Source: Azonexus sp.
GTDB lineage: Bacteria > Pseudomonadota > Gammaproteobacteria > Burkholderiales > Rhodocyclaceae
DNA: 64,000 bases
Reading direction: 5' to 3'
Assembly: GCF_030824335.1 (NCBI RefSeq)
Contig: NZ_JAVBXX010000012.1
Span: forward strand, 1-64,000
Part shown: piece by piece, positions 31,531-39,210 of the stretch
How the letters are laid out: each line of letters starts with the position of its first letter
How positions within the stretch are numbered: the stretch's first letter is position 1
Notes under the pieces: model-generated
Seen by the model: the letters and a program-made list of their open reading frames with translations, nothing else
What the model was told of the DNA's origin: nothing
Database searches by the model: none
Translations under genes and position numbers: made by a program

Positions 31531-32286
31531 TCAGCCTCCAGTCAGGCGACGAATCAGGGGAAAGTACCAACGGTAAGGCAAGAGGGCCAGAAACTTCATC
31601 AAACGGGTGAAACGTTTGGGAAAATGGATTTCGAAATTACCCGATTTCAGGCCGTCGACCGTAGCAATGGCCGCCTGCTCGGGGGTCAGCAAGGCCGGCA
31701 TGGAAAAATCATTTTTTGCCGTCAGTTGCGTCGCAACAAAACCGGGGTTGATCAACCAGACACCGATGCCTTGCGGCGCCAGATCCTGATACAGACACTC
31801 GGCAAAATGGATCAAGGCCGCCTTGCCCGGCCCATAGGCCAGCGCCTTGGGCAAACCGCGATAACCGGCAACGCTGGCGACAAAGGCAATGCCACCGCCG
31901 GCCGGCAGATCGGCCAGCACCACTGAGGTCAGGCGCATGGCGGCGTTGAAATTGACCGTCACCACCTGCTCGGCGACGGCCAGATCGAAGTTTTCGGCAC
32001 GCATCGGCACATAGTCGCCGGCCAGATAAACCACCAGATCGATGCCGCCCCAGGCGTTAACGATGCGCAGCCGGGCACCGGCCAGACTGGCCGGCTCGGT
32101 CGCATCGCAAGGCAGCAACAAGGCATCGGCCAGCCCCAGTTCCTGCAACTTGTCGAGGCGGCGGGCCGACAGGGCCAGCCGGGCGCCGCGCAGCGCCAGC
32201 GCCTGAGCCAGTGCCGCCCCGATACCGCTGGACGCGCCGACCAGCCAGACGCGCTTGCCGCGCCAGTCGTCGATCACCGGGTTCAT
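31531..32286 (-). CDS. Short-chain dehydrogenase/reductase
   Basis: 251-residue classical SDR with the NAD(P) motif WLVGASSGIGAALAQ and catalytic Y-x-x-x-K in LAYGPGKAALIHF. The C-terminal LMKFLALLPYRWYFPL is hydrophobic and may touch the membrane. Overlaps the DUF3833 gene by ATGA. In Rhodobacter sphaeroides an SDR (RSP1087) occupies the same place next to DUF3833, MFS and fatty-acid genes of the singlet-oxygen operon, as I recall. Confidence 0.88.
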   Translation of the reverse strand: MNPVIDDWRGKRVWLVGASSGIGAALAQALALRGARLALSARRLDKLQELGLADALLLPCDATEPASLAGARLRIVNAWGGIDLVVYLAGDYVPMRAENFDLAVAEQVVTVNFNAAMRLTSVVLADLPAGGGIAFVASVAGYRGLPKALAYGPGKAALIHFAECLYQDLAPQGIGVWLINPGFVATQLTAKNDFSMPALLTPEQAAIATVDGLKSGNFEIHFPKRFTRLMKFLALLPYRWYFPLIRRLTGG

Positions 32287-32804
32287 GGCTTGCTGAAGCT
32301 GAGGCTCACTTCACCCAGGCGGAAACCCCATTTCGACATGTAAGAGCGATTGAGCATGACCTTGTCGTCGATCAGGAACATCCAGTCGTCGAAATCGACG
32401 TGATAGACCTTGCCATCGACCGGCAAGGCCAGCACATAACGCCAGCGCAGCGCATTGCCGGCAACTTCGCCGATTGCCTCGCCAACCACATCGTCGGCCC
32501 GACCGCGGAAACTGCCATCGGCCTGTTTGGTCAGCGTCCACACCCGGCGCGACTGGGTGCCATCGGACCAGCTGAAGTTTTCGTCGAGGATGCCGGTATC
32601 GCCCTCCCACTTGGCGTCGATGGCCACATGGAAACGCTTCTGCACCTCGCCGCCACGCCCCTGGAACATTCCCCAGGCATCGAGCCGGCCGTTCAGATAG
32701 GTCTGCAGGTCAAGCGCCGGTTGCTCGGCCCGGTATTGCTCGACCCCCGGCGTAGCGCAGGCGCTCAGGCCGAGTGCCAACAGGGCGGTGCTCAGTAATT
32801 TCAT
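32283..32804 (-). CDS. DUF3833 lipoprotein
   Basis: 173 residues with a lipoprotein signal (LLSTALLALGLSACATP, lipobox LSAC). A DUF3833 lipocalin-like domain follows (LNGRLDAWGMFQGRGGEVQKRF, LDENFSWSDGTQSRRVW, MFLIDDKVMLNRSYMSKWGF). It probably binds a lipid at the envelope. ATG overlaps neighbours at the 3' side. Part of the overlapping light-response operon. Confidence 0.87.
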   Translation of the reverse strand: MKLLSTALLALGLSACATPGVEQYRAEQPALDLQTYLNGRLDAWGMFQGRGGEVQKRFHVAIDAKWEGDTGILDENFSWSDGTQSRRVWTLTKQADGSFRGRADDVVGEAIGEVAGNALRWRYVLALPVDGKVYHVDFDDWMFLIDDKVMLNRSYMSKWGFRLGEVSLSFSKP

Positions 32805-32806
32805 GG

Positions 32807-34072
32807 TCAAACCTCCAGAGAATGCCGCCAGCGCCACAACAGCGCCACGGCTAAAGCCTTGCACGCCAACGGCAGCAAGGCATAGGCAAAAGTCAGGGCG
32901 GGCAGCGCCTGGGTGCCGCCCGGTACGTAGCCCAGCCAGCCGAGCAAGGGCAAAGCCAGACCGGCGGCCAGCGCCAGGTTGAGCTTGGCGACGAAGTTCC
33001 ATACGCCAAAGCAGGCGCCGGCCTGCCCCTGACGTTCGCCGAGGTCGGCCGCAATCGCCGCCGGCAAGGCCAGATCGGCCCCCAGCGCCAGTCCGGAAAG
33101 CAGGCAGATGACGGTAAATGCCGGCACATCGCCCGGCCCGAGCAAAGCGGCACCGGCAAAAGACAGCATCGCCAGGCCCATTGCCAGCAGCCAGGCCTGC
33201 GTCCGCCCCCAGCGCGCCGCCAGACGCACCCACAGCGGCAGCGAAGCGGCGCCCGCAACAAAATACAAGGCCAGCAACAGGCCGCTCACCGCTTCGGCCT
33301 GCAATACGTCGGCGACGTAGAAGAGAAACAAGGTCGCCGGCAAAGCGGCGGCGATGCCGTTGGCAATGAACACCAGCAACAAGCGGCGGAAGGCGGTATC
33401 GGCCAGCACCCGGCGCAGGCTGGTCAGCAACGGCACCGGGGCCACCGTTTGCGGCGAGCCCCGGCCAACGCAGGCAAAGGTGGTAAGCGCCGCAATCAAC
33501 AACAAGGGCGGCAAGACCCAAGCCAGGCGGGCGACCCCCTGCGCCGGGCTGCTCGCCAGCCAGGCCGGCAATGCGGCAGCAAGCACGACGCCAAGCAGGC
33601 CGAAGCCTTCGCGTGCTGCGGTCAAGCGCGTGCGCAAGGCCGAATCAACGCCAACATCGGCGCCCCAAGCCTGATAAGCGATGGTCGCCGCCGAATAGCC
33701 GAGGTAGGTCAGCGCCAGCGACGCCAGCAACCACAGCGCCCCCTGCGTTTGCGGCGGGTTGAGCAAGGCGACAAAGCCGACGCAGAAAGGCACCAGGGCA
33801 AGCGCCAGCATTTGCCGACGCGGCAGACGATCCGCCAGCCAACCGAGCCAGGGATCGCTAAAGGCATCGAGCAGACGTGCACCGAGCAGGATGCCGCCAA
33901 GCAGTGCCAGCTCCATGCCGGTGGTCGAAGCGTAAAAACGCGGCACATGCACATAGATCGGCAATGCGGCAAAGGCCAACGGCAGGCCGAGCAGACCATA
34001 GGCCAGCACCTTGCTCATGGGTAGCGCTGCTGGCGCGGCGGTCGACGCTGGGCTGGCCGATGTTTTCGCCAT
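32807..34072 (-). CDS. MFS/GPH-type transporter
   Basis: 421-residue polytopic protein with about 12 membrane helices and MFS motif GWLADRLPRRQ after helix 2. It resembles the glycoside-pentoside-hexuronide symporter group (MELALLGGILLGARLLDAFSDPWLG). In the equivalent singlet-oxygen operon of R. sphaeroides a GPH transporter is also present. The substrate may be a lipid or lipid precursor rather than a sugar (inference). Start ATG 34072 overlaps the preceding stop. Confidence 0.87.
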   Translation of the reverse strand: MAKTSASPASTAAPAALPMSKVLAYGLLGLPLAFAALPIYVHVPRFYASTTGMELALLGGILLGARLLDAFSDPWLGWLADRLPRRQMLALALVPFCVGFVALLNPPQTQGALWLLASLALTYLGYSAATIAYQAWGADVGVDSALRTRLTAAREGFGLLGVVLAAALPAWLASSPAQGVARLAWVLPPLLLIAALTTFACVGRGSPQTVAPVPLLTSLRRVLADTAFRRLLLVFIANGIAAALPATLFLFYVADVLQAEAVSGLLLALYFVAGAASLPLWVRLAARWGRTQAWLLAMGLAMLSFAGAALLGPGDVPAFTVICLLSGLALGADLALPAAIAADLGERQGQAGACFGVWNFVAKLNLALAAGLALPLLGWLGYVPGGTQALPALTFAYALLPLACKALAVALLWRWRHSLEV

Positions 34073-34689
34073 CAGCCGGGCCGCTGCAGCAAGGCCGCAC
34101 GCAAATCGGGGGCGCTGGTTTGCGGGTCGAGCCAGATGGCAAAGAAACGGCGGGCGAATTCGGCATCGACGATTTCGCCGAGCGGCCGGCCATTGAACAG
34201 GAAGCCGGCACGATCCGGGAGATAGACACCGAGAATATGGTCGCCCTCGCGCACATCGGGAAACAGCCTGCTCATCTGCTCGCCCCAGCGCTGCAAGGCG
34301 CCTGGCTCGGCCGCCAGTTTGCCCGCGAATCTGGCCATTTCCTTGACGCTGGCTTCGGCAATGGCACTGCCGGCAATCGTCCGCTTGTAGTCCAGACGCA
34401 GGGCCAGCGGCGGGCGCAGCGGATCGGCCGCAGCCCACAGCGTTGCCTCGTACACCAGAAAACCGAAGCGGCGAAACTGGCCGCTCCCCCAGCGCTGCAA
34501 GCCGGCGGTCGGATCGTTGCTGGCGAAAGCCAGCAAGGGGGCACCGGCCAGTGCCAGCACAAGCTGGCGCCGGCCGACATCGATTTGGCGCGCGTTTTTC
34601 GGCTTTTCCCCCGGTTGACCGCAAAATTCAGCACTGCGGGCAGCCGGCGCCACCAGATCAACGATGCGCGAGTTCAAATTGCACGACAT
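34072..34689 (-). CDS. Chalcone-isomerase-like exported protein
   Basis: 205 residues. A twin-arginine-like or Sec signal GRRQLVLALAGAPLLAFA follows a ~40-residue lead, then a chalcone isomerase-like domain (FLVYEATLWAA, ALRLDYKRTIAGSAIAEASVKEMARF, PDVREGDHILGVYLPDRAGFLFNG). Bacterial CHI-like proteins often bind fatty acids. The true start may be later than ATG 34689, because the first ~30 nt overlap the cfa-like gene. A TTGACCGCAAAA variant of the recurring motif lies at 34613-34625. Confidence 0.75.
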   Translation of the reverse strand: MSCNLNSRIVDLVAPAARSAEFCGQPGEKPKNARQIDVGRRQLVLALAGAPLLAFASNDPTAGLQRWGSGQFRRFGFLVYEATLWAAADPLRPPLALRLDYKRTIAGSAIAEASVKEMARFAGKLAAEPGALQRWGEQMSRLFPDVREGDHILGVYLPDRAGFLFNGRPLGEIVDAEFARRFFAIWLDPQTSAPDLRAALLQRPG

Positions 34690-35842
34690 CGATGTTTCCC
34701 GCCTTGAAACCGGCTTCGCAATAACACAGGTAAAGCCGCCAGAGCCGGCGGAAGGTTTCGTCGAAACCGAGTTGCTGGATTTGCGGCCAGTTGGTTTCGA
34801 AAGCGTGCCGCCACTCGGCCAGCGTCCGGGCGTAATCCAGACCGAAAGCGTATTCCTGCTGCACGACCAGCCCAGCCTTGGCGGCGGCCCGGCGGAAGGC
34901 GCTGCGCGACGGCAACATGCCGCCGGGAAAAATGTATTGCTGGATGAAGTCGGTGCCCTTGCGATAGGCCGGAAACAAATCGTCGCCGATGGTGATGCTC
35001 TGGATCACCGCCTTGCCGCCGGGTTTCAGCGCCTTGGCCACGGTCTGGAAATAACTGGGCCACCAGCGTTCGCCGACTGCCTCGAACATTTCAATCGACA
35101 CTACATGGTCGAACTGCTCGGTCGTGTCGCGATAATCCTGCAGGCGCAAATCGGCCTGCGGCACGCGCTGCTTCGCCCAGTCCAACTGCGCCGGCGACAG
35201 GGTCAGGCCGGTCAGCTGCAAGCCGGATTGCACCGCCAGTTCGGCAAAACCGCCCCAGCCACAGCCGATTTCCAGCACCCGCTCACCGGGCTTGGCCTGC
35301 AGGCGCTGCAGGATGCGCTGGTACTTGGCGTGTTGCGCCGAGGCCAGCGAATCGGCCTGGCCATCGCGGTAAATCGCAGCGGAATAACTCATCGTCGGAT
35401 CGAGCCACAGACGGTAGAAATCGTTACCCAGATCGTAGTGAGCCATGATGTTGCGCCGGCTGCCGGCGCGGTTGTTGCGGTTCAGCCAGTGGCGCACCCG
35501 GGCTGCCAGCAATTGCCGCCAGGAACCGTACAGCGCCTTTTTCAGCACGGCCCGGTTGTTCGCCAGCAAGGTCAGCAAGGCGGTCAGATCAGGCGCTTCC
35601 CACAGGCCGTCGAGATAGGCTTCAGCCAGACCGATGTCACCGCGCGCCAGCACCCGGCTGAACAGCGTTTCATCATGCACGTGCAGTGTCACGCCATGTT
35701 CGCCATCGCCGAACAAGCTTGTCGAACCGTCGGGCAGGCGAATTTCCAGCAGGCCGCCTTGCAAATTTTCGAGCAAATCAAAAACGATGCAGGTATCGCG
35801 GGCCAGACGTTCGCTGCCGCGCAGGATCAAGGTATTACTCAT
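34658..35842 (-). CDS. Cyclopropane-fatty-acyl-phospholipid synthase family methyltransferase
   Basis: 394-residue CFA-type SAM methyltransferase acting on unsaturated phospholipid acyl chains. Motifs: NIMAHYDLGNDFYRLWLDPTMSYS, SAM loop VLEIGCGWGGFAEL, IEMFEAVGERWWPSYF, YIFPGGMLPS. In this operon context it is as likely to make methylated or furan-type fatty acids (UfaM-like) as cyclopropanes. Overlaps the DUF1365 gene by ATGA. Cyclopropane or furan acyl groups quench singlet oxygen or stiffen membranes, fitting the light regulon. Confidence 0.9.
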   Translation of the reverse strand: MSNTLILRGSERLARDTCIVFDLLENLQGGLLEIRLPDGSTSLFGDGEHGVTLHVHDETLFSRVLARGDIGLAEAYLDGLWEAPDLTALLTLLANNRAVLKKALYGSWRQLLAARVRHWLNRNNRAGSRRNIMAHYDLGNDFYRLWLDPTMSYSAAIYRDGQADSLASAQHAKYQRILQRLQAKPGERVLEIGCGWGGFAELAVQSGLQLTGLTLSPAQLDWAKQRVPQADLRLQDYRDTTEQFDHVVSIEMFEAVGERWWPSYFQTVAKALKPGGKAVIQSITIGDDLFPAYRKGTDFIQQYIFPGGMLPSRSAFRRAAAKAGLVVQQEYAFGLDYARTLAEWRHAFETNWPQIQQLGFDETFRRLWRLYLCYCEAGFKAGNIDVVQFELAHR

Positions 35843-36609
35843 GGTGTCGACTCCGGAAGGGGTGGGTTGCCCGGCGCCTTGGCCGAGACAGCGCCGCGAA
35901 ACGGCACGCCTTTCAGCCATAGCTTGAGGGCTTGCCAGTGAATTCGGCTGATCACGCCAAGCGTCAGGAAAGGCATTTTCAGAAAGGCGGTGAGCAGGGC
36001 TGAGACAGACCAGGCCTGCGCCTTGCCGGAAATCGAGGTGAGCAACAACTCGCCCTCGGCGTCGTCGTAATCAATGCGCGCCAGCTGCACCGCCCGGTCA
36101 CGCTGAAAACGGAAGCGATAGCCGCCTTCGACTTCATTGAAGGGTGAAACATGGAAAATCTTGTTGGCCGTCATCTCGTCGCCATCGCGCAAAGCCTGTC
36201 CATCGCGATGCAGCAGATAGCTGTAACTGCCGCCAAAAGTGTTGTTGACCTCGGCCAGGATGGCGATGGTCTGGCCGGCGCGGTCATGGCAAAACCAGAA
36301 GCTGACCGGATTGAAGACATAGCCGAGGACGCGCGGAAATGTCTGCAACATGATCGCGCCATCGCTCGGCAAACCATGCTGGCGCAGCAGATTTTCGATC
36401 CAGGGCAGCAGCGGGCTGCCATCGCGCGGGCCATGGTCCTTGCTGCGGAAACTGAGCAGATTTTTGCGGTCGACCGCAAAAATCGCGCAATTTGCCGACG
36501 CCAGATCGCGCACCGGCAACTGCACGTAGAACACCGGATACACGAAGGCATTGACCGCCGGGCGCAGGCGGCGATGCATGACGTGACCGAAGAAGAGTTG
36601 CGGACGCAT
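35839..36609 (-). CDS. DUF1365 family protein
   Basis: About 256 residues from ATG 36609 (MRPQLFFGHVMHRRLRPAVNAF). DUF1365 motifs: FNPVSFWFCHDRAG, AEVNNTFGGSYSYLL, KIFHVSPFNEVEGGYRF. DUF1365 genes pair with the FAD oxidoreductase and a Cfa methyltransferase in many Proteobacteria and are implicated in furan fatty acid formation in R. sphaeroides (from memory). A GTG at 36630 is an alternative start. A perfect 22-bp palindrome of the genome motif lies within the codons for FAVDRKN. Confidence 0.88.
   Translation of the reverse strand: MRPQLFFGHVMHRRLRPAVNAFVYPVFYVQLPVRDLASANCAIFAVDRKNLLSFRSKDHGPRDGSPLLPWIENLLRQHGLPSDGAIMLQTFPRVLGYVFNPVSFWFCHDRAGQTIAILAEVNNTFGGSYSYLLHRDGQALRDGDEMTANKIFHVSPFNEVEGGYRFRFQRDRAVQLARIDYDDAEGELLLTSISGKAQAWSVSALLTAFLKMPFLTLGVISRIHWQALKLWLKGVPFRGAVSAKAPGNPPLPESTP
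36461..36482. repeat. Perfect 22-bp copy of the recurrent GCGGTCGACCGC palindrome
   Basis: Five T residues, GCGGTC, GACCGC, five A residues: the most complete copy in the window. It sits inside the DUF1365 coding sequence, so it is tolerated as FAVDRK. The second full palindrome is at 57364-57377. Other loci with at least TGCGGTCGAC or its complement: 815, 1161, 8675, 11469, 21279, 23105, 24226, 27871, 39112, 40010, 46297, 47057 and 47784. Confidence 0.85.
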
Positions 36610-36630
36610 GATGACCCCGGAGTGTTTCAC

Positions 36631-37962
36631 TCAGACCACTTCCAATTCACGCCGGGTGGCCGCCACGCCACCCTGCCAGGGCGCCTGAACGCCCAGCGCA
36701 TTGACCACCCGCAAGGCCGATTTCAGACCATCCTCATGGAAACCGTAACTGCCCCAGGCACCGGCCAGCCAGATCCCGCCCTCGCCCTGCACGGCCGCCA
36801 GTTTTTGTTGCGCGGCAATCGCCGGGCCGTCGAAAATCGGATGGGCGTAGTCGAATTCGGCCAGCACTTTGGCGGGGTCCGGCTCACGCGCCGGGTTCAG
36901 CGTGACGATAACCGGCGTTTCAAACGGCAAGGGCTGCAGCTTGTTGATCAGGTAGGAAACGCCGACCGGTTGTTCGCCGGCTTCGCCTTGGCCGGCAAAG
37001 TAATTCCAGGCCGACCACAGCTTGCGGTCGCGCGGCAACAACGCCGGATCGGTGTGCAACACGGCACGGTTCGGCTGGTAGCGGATTGCCGCGAGGACTT
37101 GCCGTTGGCCGACACTGGCACAGGAATCGGCATCGTCGCCCAGGATGGCCAGCGCCTGATCGCTATGACAAGCCAGCACCACCTGGTCGAAACGTTCGCA
37201 GCCCTGGGCATGCGTTACCTGCAAGCCGAGCGCATCGCGCCGCACCGCCTGCACCGGGCAGGCCAGGCGGATGTCGTCGAGCTGGGCGGCAATCTTGCGC
37301 ACATATTCCCGCCCGCCACCGCGCACCGTGCGCCACATCGGCCGGTCGAAGACTTGCAGCAAGCCATGGTTCTGGCAGAAACGGATGAAGGTGGCGAGTG
37401 GCATGTCGCGCATCTGGCCGGTCGGACAGGACCAGATTGCCGCAGCCATTGGCAACAGATACCAGTCGGAAAATGCCGCCGAATAGCGTCCGGCTGTCAG
37501 GAAATCGCGCAGGCTGCGCTCGTTATCCGGATGCGAAGCCAGCCAGGCCGAACTCTCGCGATTGAAGCGCAGGATGTCGGACAACATGCGCCAGAACTGC
37601 CGACTGAGCAGGTTGCGCTTCTGCCCGAAAATGGTCGCCAGATTGCTGCCGGCCCATTCCAGATGCGGATTCTCCAGGCTGACGGCAAACGACATTTCCG
37701 TTTCAACGCTGTCGACCCCCAGCAAGGCAAACAGCGCCATCAGGTTGGGATAAGTCTTCTCGTTGAACACCAGAAAACCGGTATCGACCGGATGCGTCTT
37801 GCCTTCCAGCGTCACATCGACCGTGTTGGTGTGACCACCGAGATACTGGCCGGCCTCGAACAGGGTCACCTCATGCTGGCGACTGAGCAGCCAGGCGCCG
37901 GCCAGGCCGGAAATGCCGGCACCAACGACGGCAATACGTTTCCTGGATTGGTGGGTTTGCAT
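36631..37962 (-). CDS. FAD-dependent amine-oxidase-type oxidoreductase
   Basis: 443-residue flavoprotein with the dinucleotide motif KRIAVVGAGISGLAGAWLL at the N-terminus and GGHTNTVDV next to it. The C-terminal FAD contact is GIWLAGAWGSYGFHEDGL. It belongs to the COG2907 group, found adjacent to DUF1365 and Cfa genes and proposed to desaturate methylated acyl chains on the way to furan fatty acids. First full-length gene of the operon, directly downstream of the B12-regulator operator region. Confidence 0.88.
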   Translation of the reverse strand: MQTHQSRKRIAVVGAGISGLAGAWLLSRQHEVTLFEAGQYLGGHTNTVDVTLEGKTHPVDTGFLVFNEKTYPNLMALFALLGVDSVETEMSFAVSLENPHLEWAGSNLATIFGQKRNLLSRQFWRMLSDILRFNRESSAWLASHPDNERSLRDFLTAGRYSAAFSDWYLLPMAAAIWSCPTGQMRDMPLATFIRFCQNHGLLQVFDRPMWRTVRGGGREYVRKIAAQLDDIRLACPVQAVRRDALGLQVTHAQGCERFDQVVLACHSDQALAILGDDADSCASVGQRQVLAAIRYQPNRAVLHTDPALLPRDRKLWSAWNYFAGQGEAGEQPVGVSYLINKLQPLPFETPVIVTLNPAREPDPAKVLAEFDYAHPIFDGPAIAAQQKLAAVQGEGGIWLAGAWGSYGFHEDGLKSALRVVNALGVQAPWQGGVAATRRELEVV

Positions 37963-37964
37963 GC

Positions 37965-38054
37965 TTACCTCCCTGCTTGAGTGAGCAATTCATCGATCTT
38001 GGCCAACAGCTTCCTGGCTTCCGGTCTGGTCGAGCGTTTCATATCAAGCAACAT
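37965..38054 (-). CDS. Possible 29-residue leader ORF of the light-response operon
   Basis: MLLDMKRSTRPEARKLLAKI... ending LLTQAGR*, with a weak AGGCTG upstream and a stop only 2 nt before the FAD gene start. Highly basic N-terminal half and an amphipathic helix. It could be a real small protein, a translational-coupling leader or chance. No family recognised. Confidence 0.35.
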   Translation of the reverse strand: MLLDMKRSTRPEARKLLAKIDELLTQAGR

Positions 38055-38065
38055 TTTCAGCCTCT

Positions 38066-38154
38066 TTTGTCCTAGACAAACAACGTGTTTGTTCGTAAGA
38101 TAGGCACCAACGATTCGTTTGTCAACCTTTTGTCTACATTTTGTTCAGGACAAA
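38066..38154. promoter_or_regulatory. Divergent operator array of the B12 MerR regulator
   Basis: Five exact TTTGTC/GACAAA copies (38066, 38075, 38118, 38129, 38149) occur in under 90 bp. Two overlapping inverted repeats stand out: TTTGTC-CTA-GACAAA (38066-38080) and ACAAACA-ACG-TGTTTGT (38076-38092). The array lies between the divergent FAD-oxidoreductase operon and the MerR gene, so both promoters are probably controlled here. Confidence 0.7.
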
Positions 38155-38155
38155 C

Positions 38156-39043
38156 ATGAACACCCCCAGTTTCAATATTGCCGCCGTCGAACGCGATACC
38201 GGACTCTCCAAGGACGTCCTGCGCGTCTGGGAACGGCGCTATGGGTTCCCGACGCCGGAACGCGATGCCAACGGCGAACGCTGCTATCCGCCCGACCAGG
38301 TAGAACGACTGCGCCTGATCAAACGCCTGATGGATCAAGGACATCGGCCGGGCAAACTGCTCGGCATTCCGGCCGATGAACTGAGCCAGCTGATGCCACG
38401 CCGCCAGCTTCGCCCCCCGCCCGCCACGGCCGATCTGACTGAATTGCTCGCGCTGATCAAGCAGCACGATGCGGCCGGCTTTCAACACGCCATGCAGCAA
38501 CGCCTGGCGCGTCAAGGTCTGCAAGGTTTTGTCCAGGACACGGTAGCGCCGCTCACCGAACAAGTCGGCGCCGCCTGGGAAGACGGCAGTTTCGAAGTAT
38601 TCGAGGAACATTTATTCACCGAACTGACCAAGCGCCTGCTCCGTCAGAGCATCAGCAGCCTGCCGGCCGGCCACGGACCACGCCTGTTGTTGACCAGCGT
38701 ACCGAACGAAGAACACGTGCTCGGTCTGTTGATGGTCGAAACGCTATTCGCCCTCGAAGGCGCCGATTGCATTCCGCTCGGCCCCCAGATGCCGCTGTTC
38801 GATATCGCTCGTGCAGCCCGTGCACACGCGGCCGACATCGTCGCTCTGTCTTTCTCGCAGGCCTTCCCGCAACGGCGAATTCCCGGCCTGCTGCTGCAAC
38901 TGCGCCAGGCCTTGCCGGCGAATATCGAACTATGGGTCGGCGGCGGCGGCATAGCCCGCCTGTCACCGCTCGACGGCGTGCTCCTGCTCCCCGGCTTTGC
39001 CGAAGCGCTCGACGCACTCGCCGCGTGGCGTACCGCTCGCTGA
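38156..39043 (+). CDS. CarH/LitR-type B12-dependent MerR photoreceptor regulator
   Basis: 295 residues: MerR HTH (FNIAAVERDTGLSKDVLRVWERRYGF), a B12-binding four-helix domain with the CarH Wx9EH motif (W141 ... E151-H152) and a Rossmann B12 domain with ExHxxG (NEEHVLG, H187) in place of DxHxxG. In CarH/LitR, adenosylcobalamin holds the repressor on DNA in the dark and light releases it. It diverges from the fatty-acid operon and is coupled to DUF2256 and photolyase genes. ATG 38156 preferred; a TTG at 38141 is in frame. Confidence 0.88.
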   Translation: MNTPSFNIAAVERDTGLSKDVLRVWERRYGFPTPERDANGERCYPPDQVERLRLIKRLMDQGHRPGKLLGIPADELSQLMPRRQLRPPPATADLTELLALIKQHDAAGFQHAMQQRLARQGLQGFVQDTVAPLTEQVGAAWEDGSFEVFEEHLFTELTKRLLRQSISSLPAGHGPRLLLTSVPNEEHVLGLLMVETLFALEGADCIPLGPQMPLFDIARAARAHAADIVALSFSQAFPQRRIPGLLLQLRQALPANIELWVGGGGIARLSPLDGVLLLPGFAEALDALAAWRTAR

Positions 39044-39210
39044 TGAACGGGCAGCCTACGAGCAGTTTTCGCGGTAACAAGGCCTCTTTGCCGGAAAAAA
39101 TCTGCCAATCTTGCGGTCGACCGATGGTTTGGCGCAAAAAGTGGGCGAAAAACTGGAATGAAGTGAAATATTGCTCAAGTACGTGCCAGCGCCTTGCCCG
39201 CCATCCATGA
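39043..39210 (+). CDS. DUF2256 zinc-finger-like small protein
   Basis: 55 residues with CQSCGRPMVWRKKWAKNWNEVKYCSSTC, the DUF2256 pattern of two CxxC-like pairs around a tryptophan-rich core. It nearly always precedes photolyase/cryptochrome genes. ATG overlaps the regulator stop (TGATG), and its TGA overlaps the photolyase ATG. Contains a TGCGGTCGAC copy (39112-39121). Function unknown. Confidence 0.85.
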   Translation: MNGQPTSSFRGNKASLPEKICQSCGRPMVWRKKWAKNWNEVKYCSSTCQRLARHP

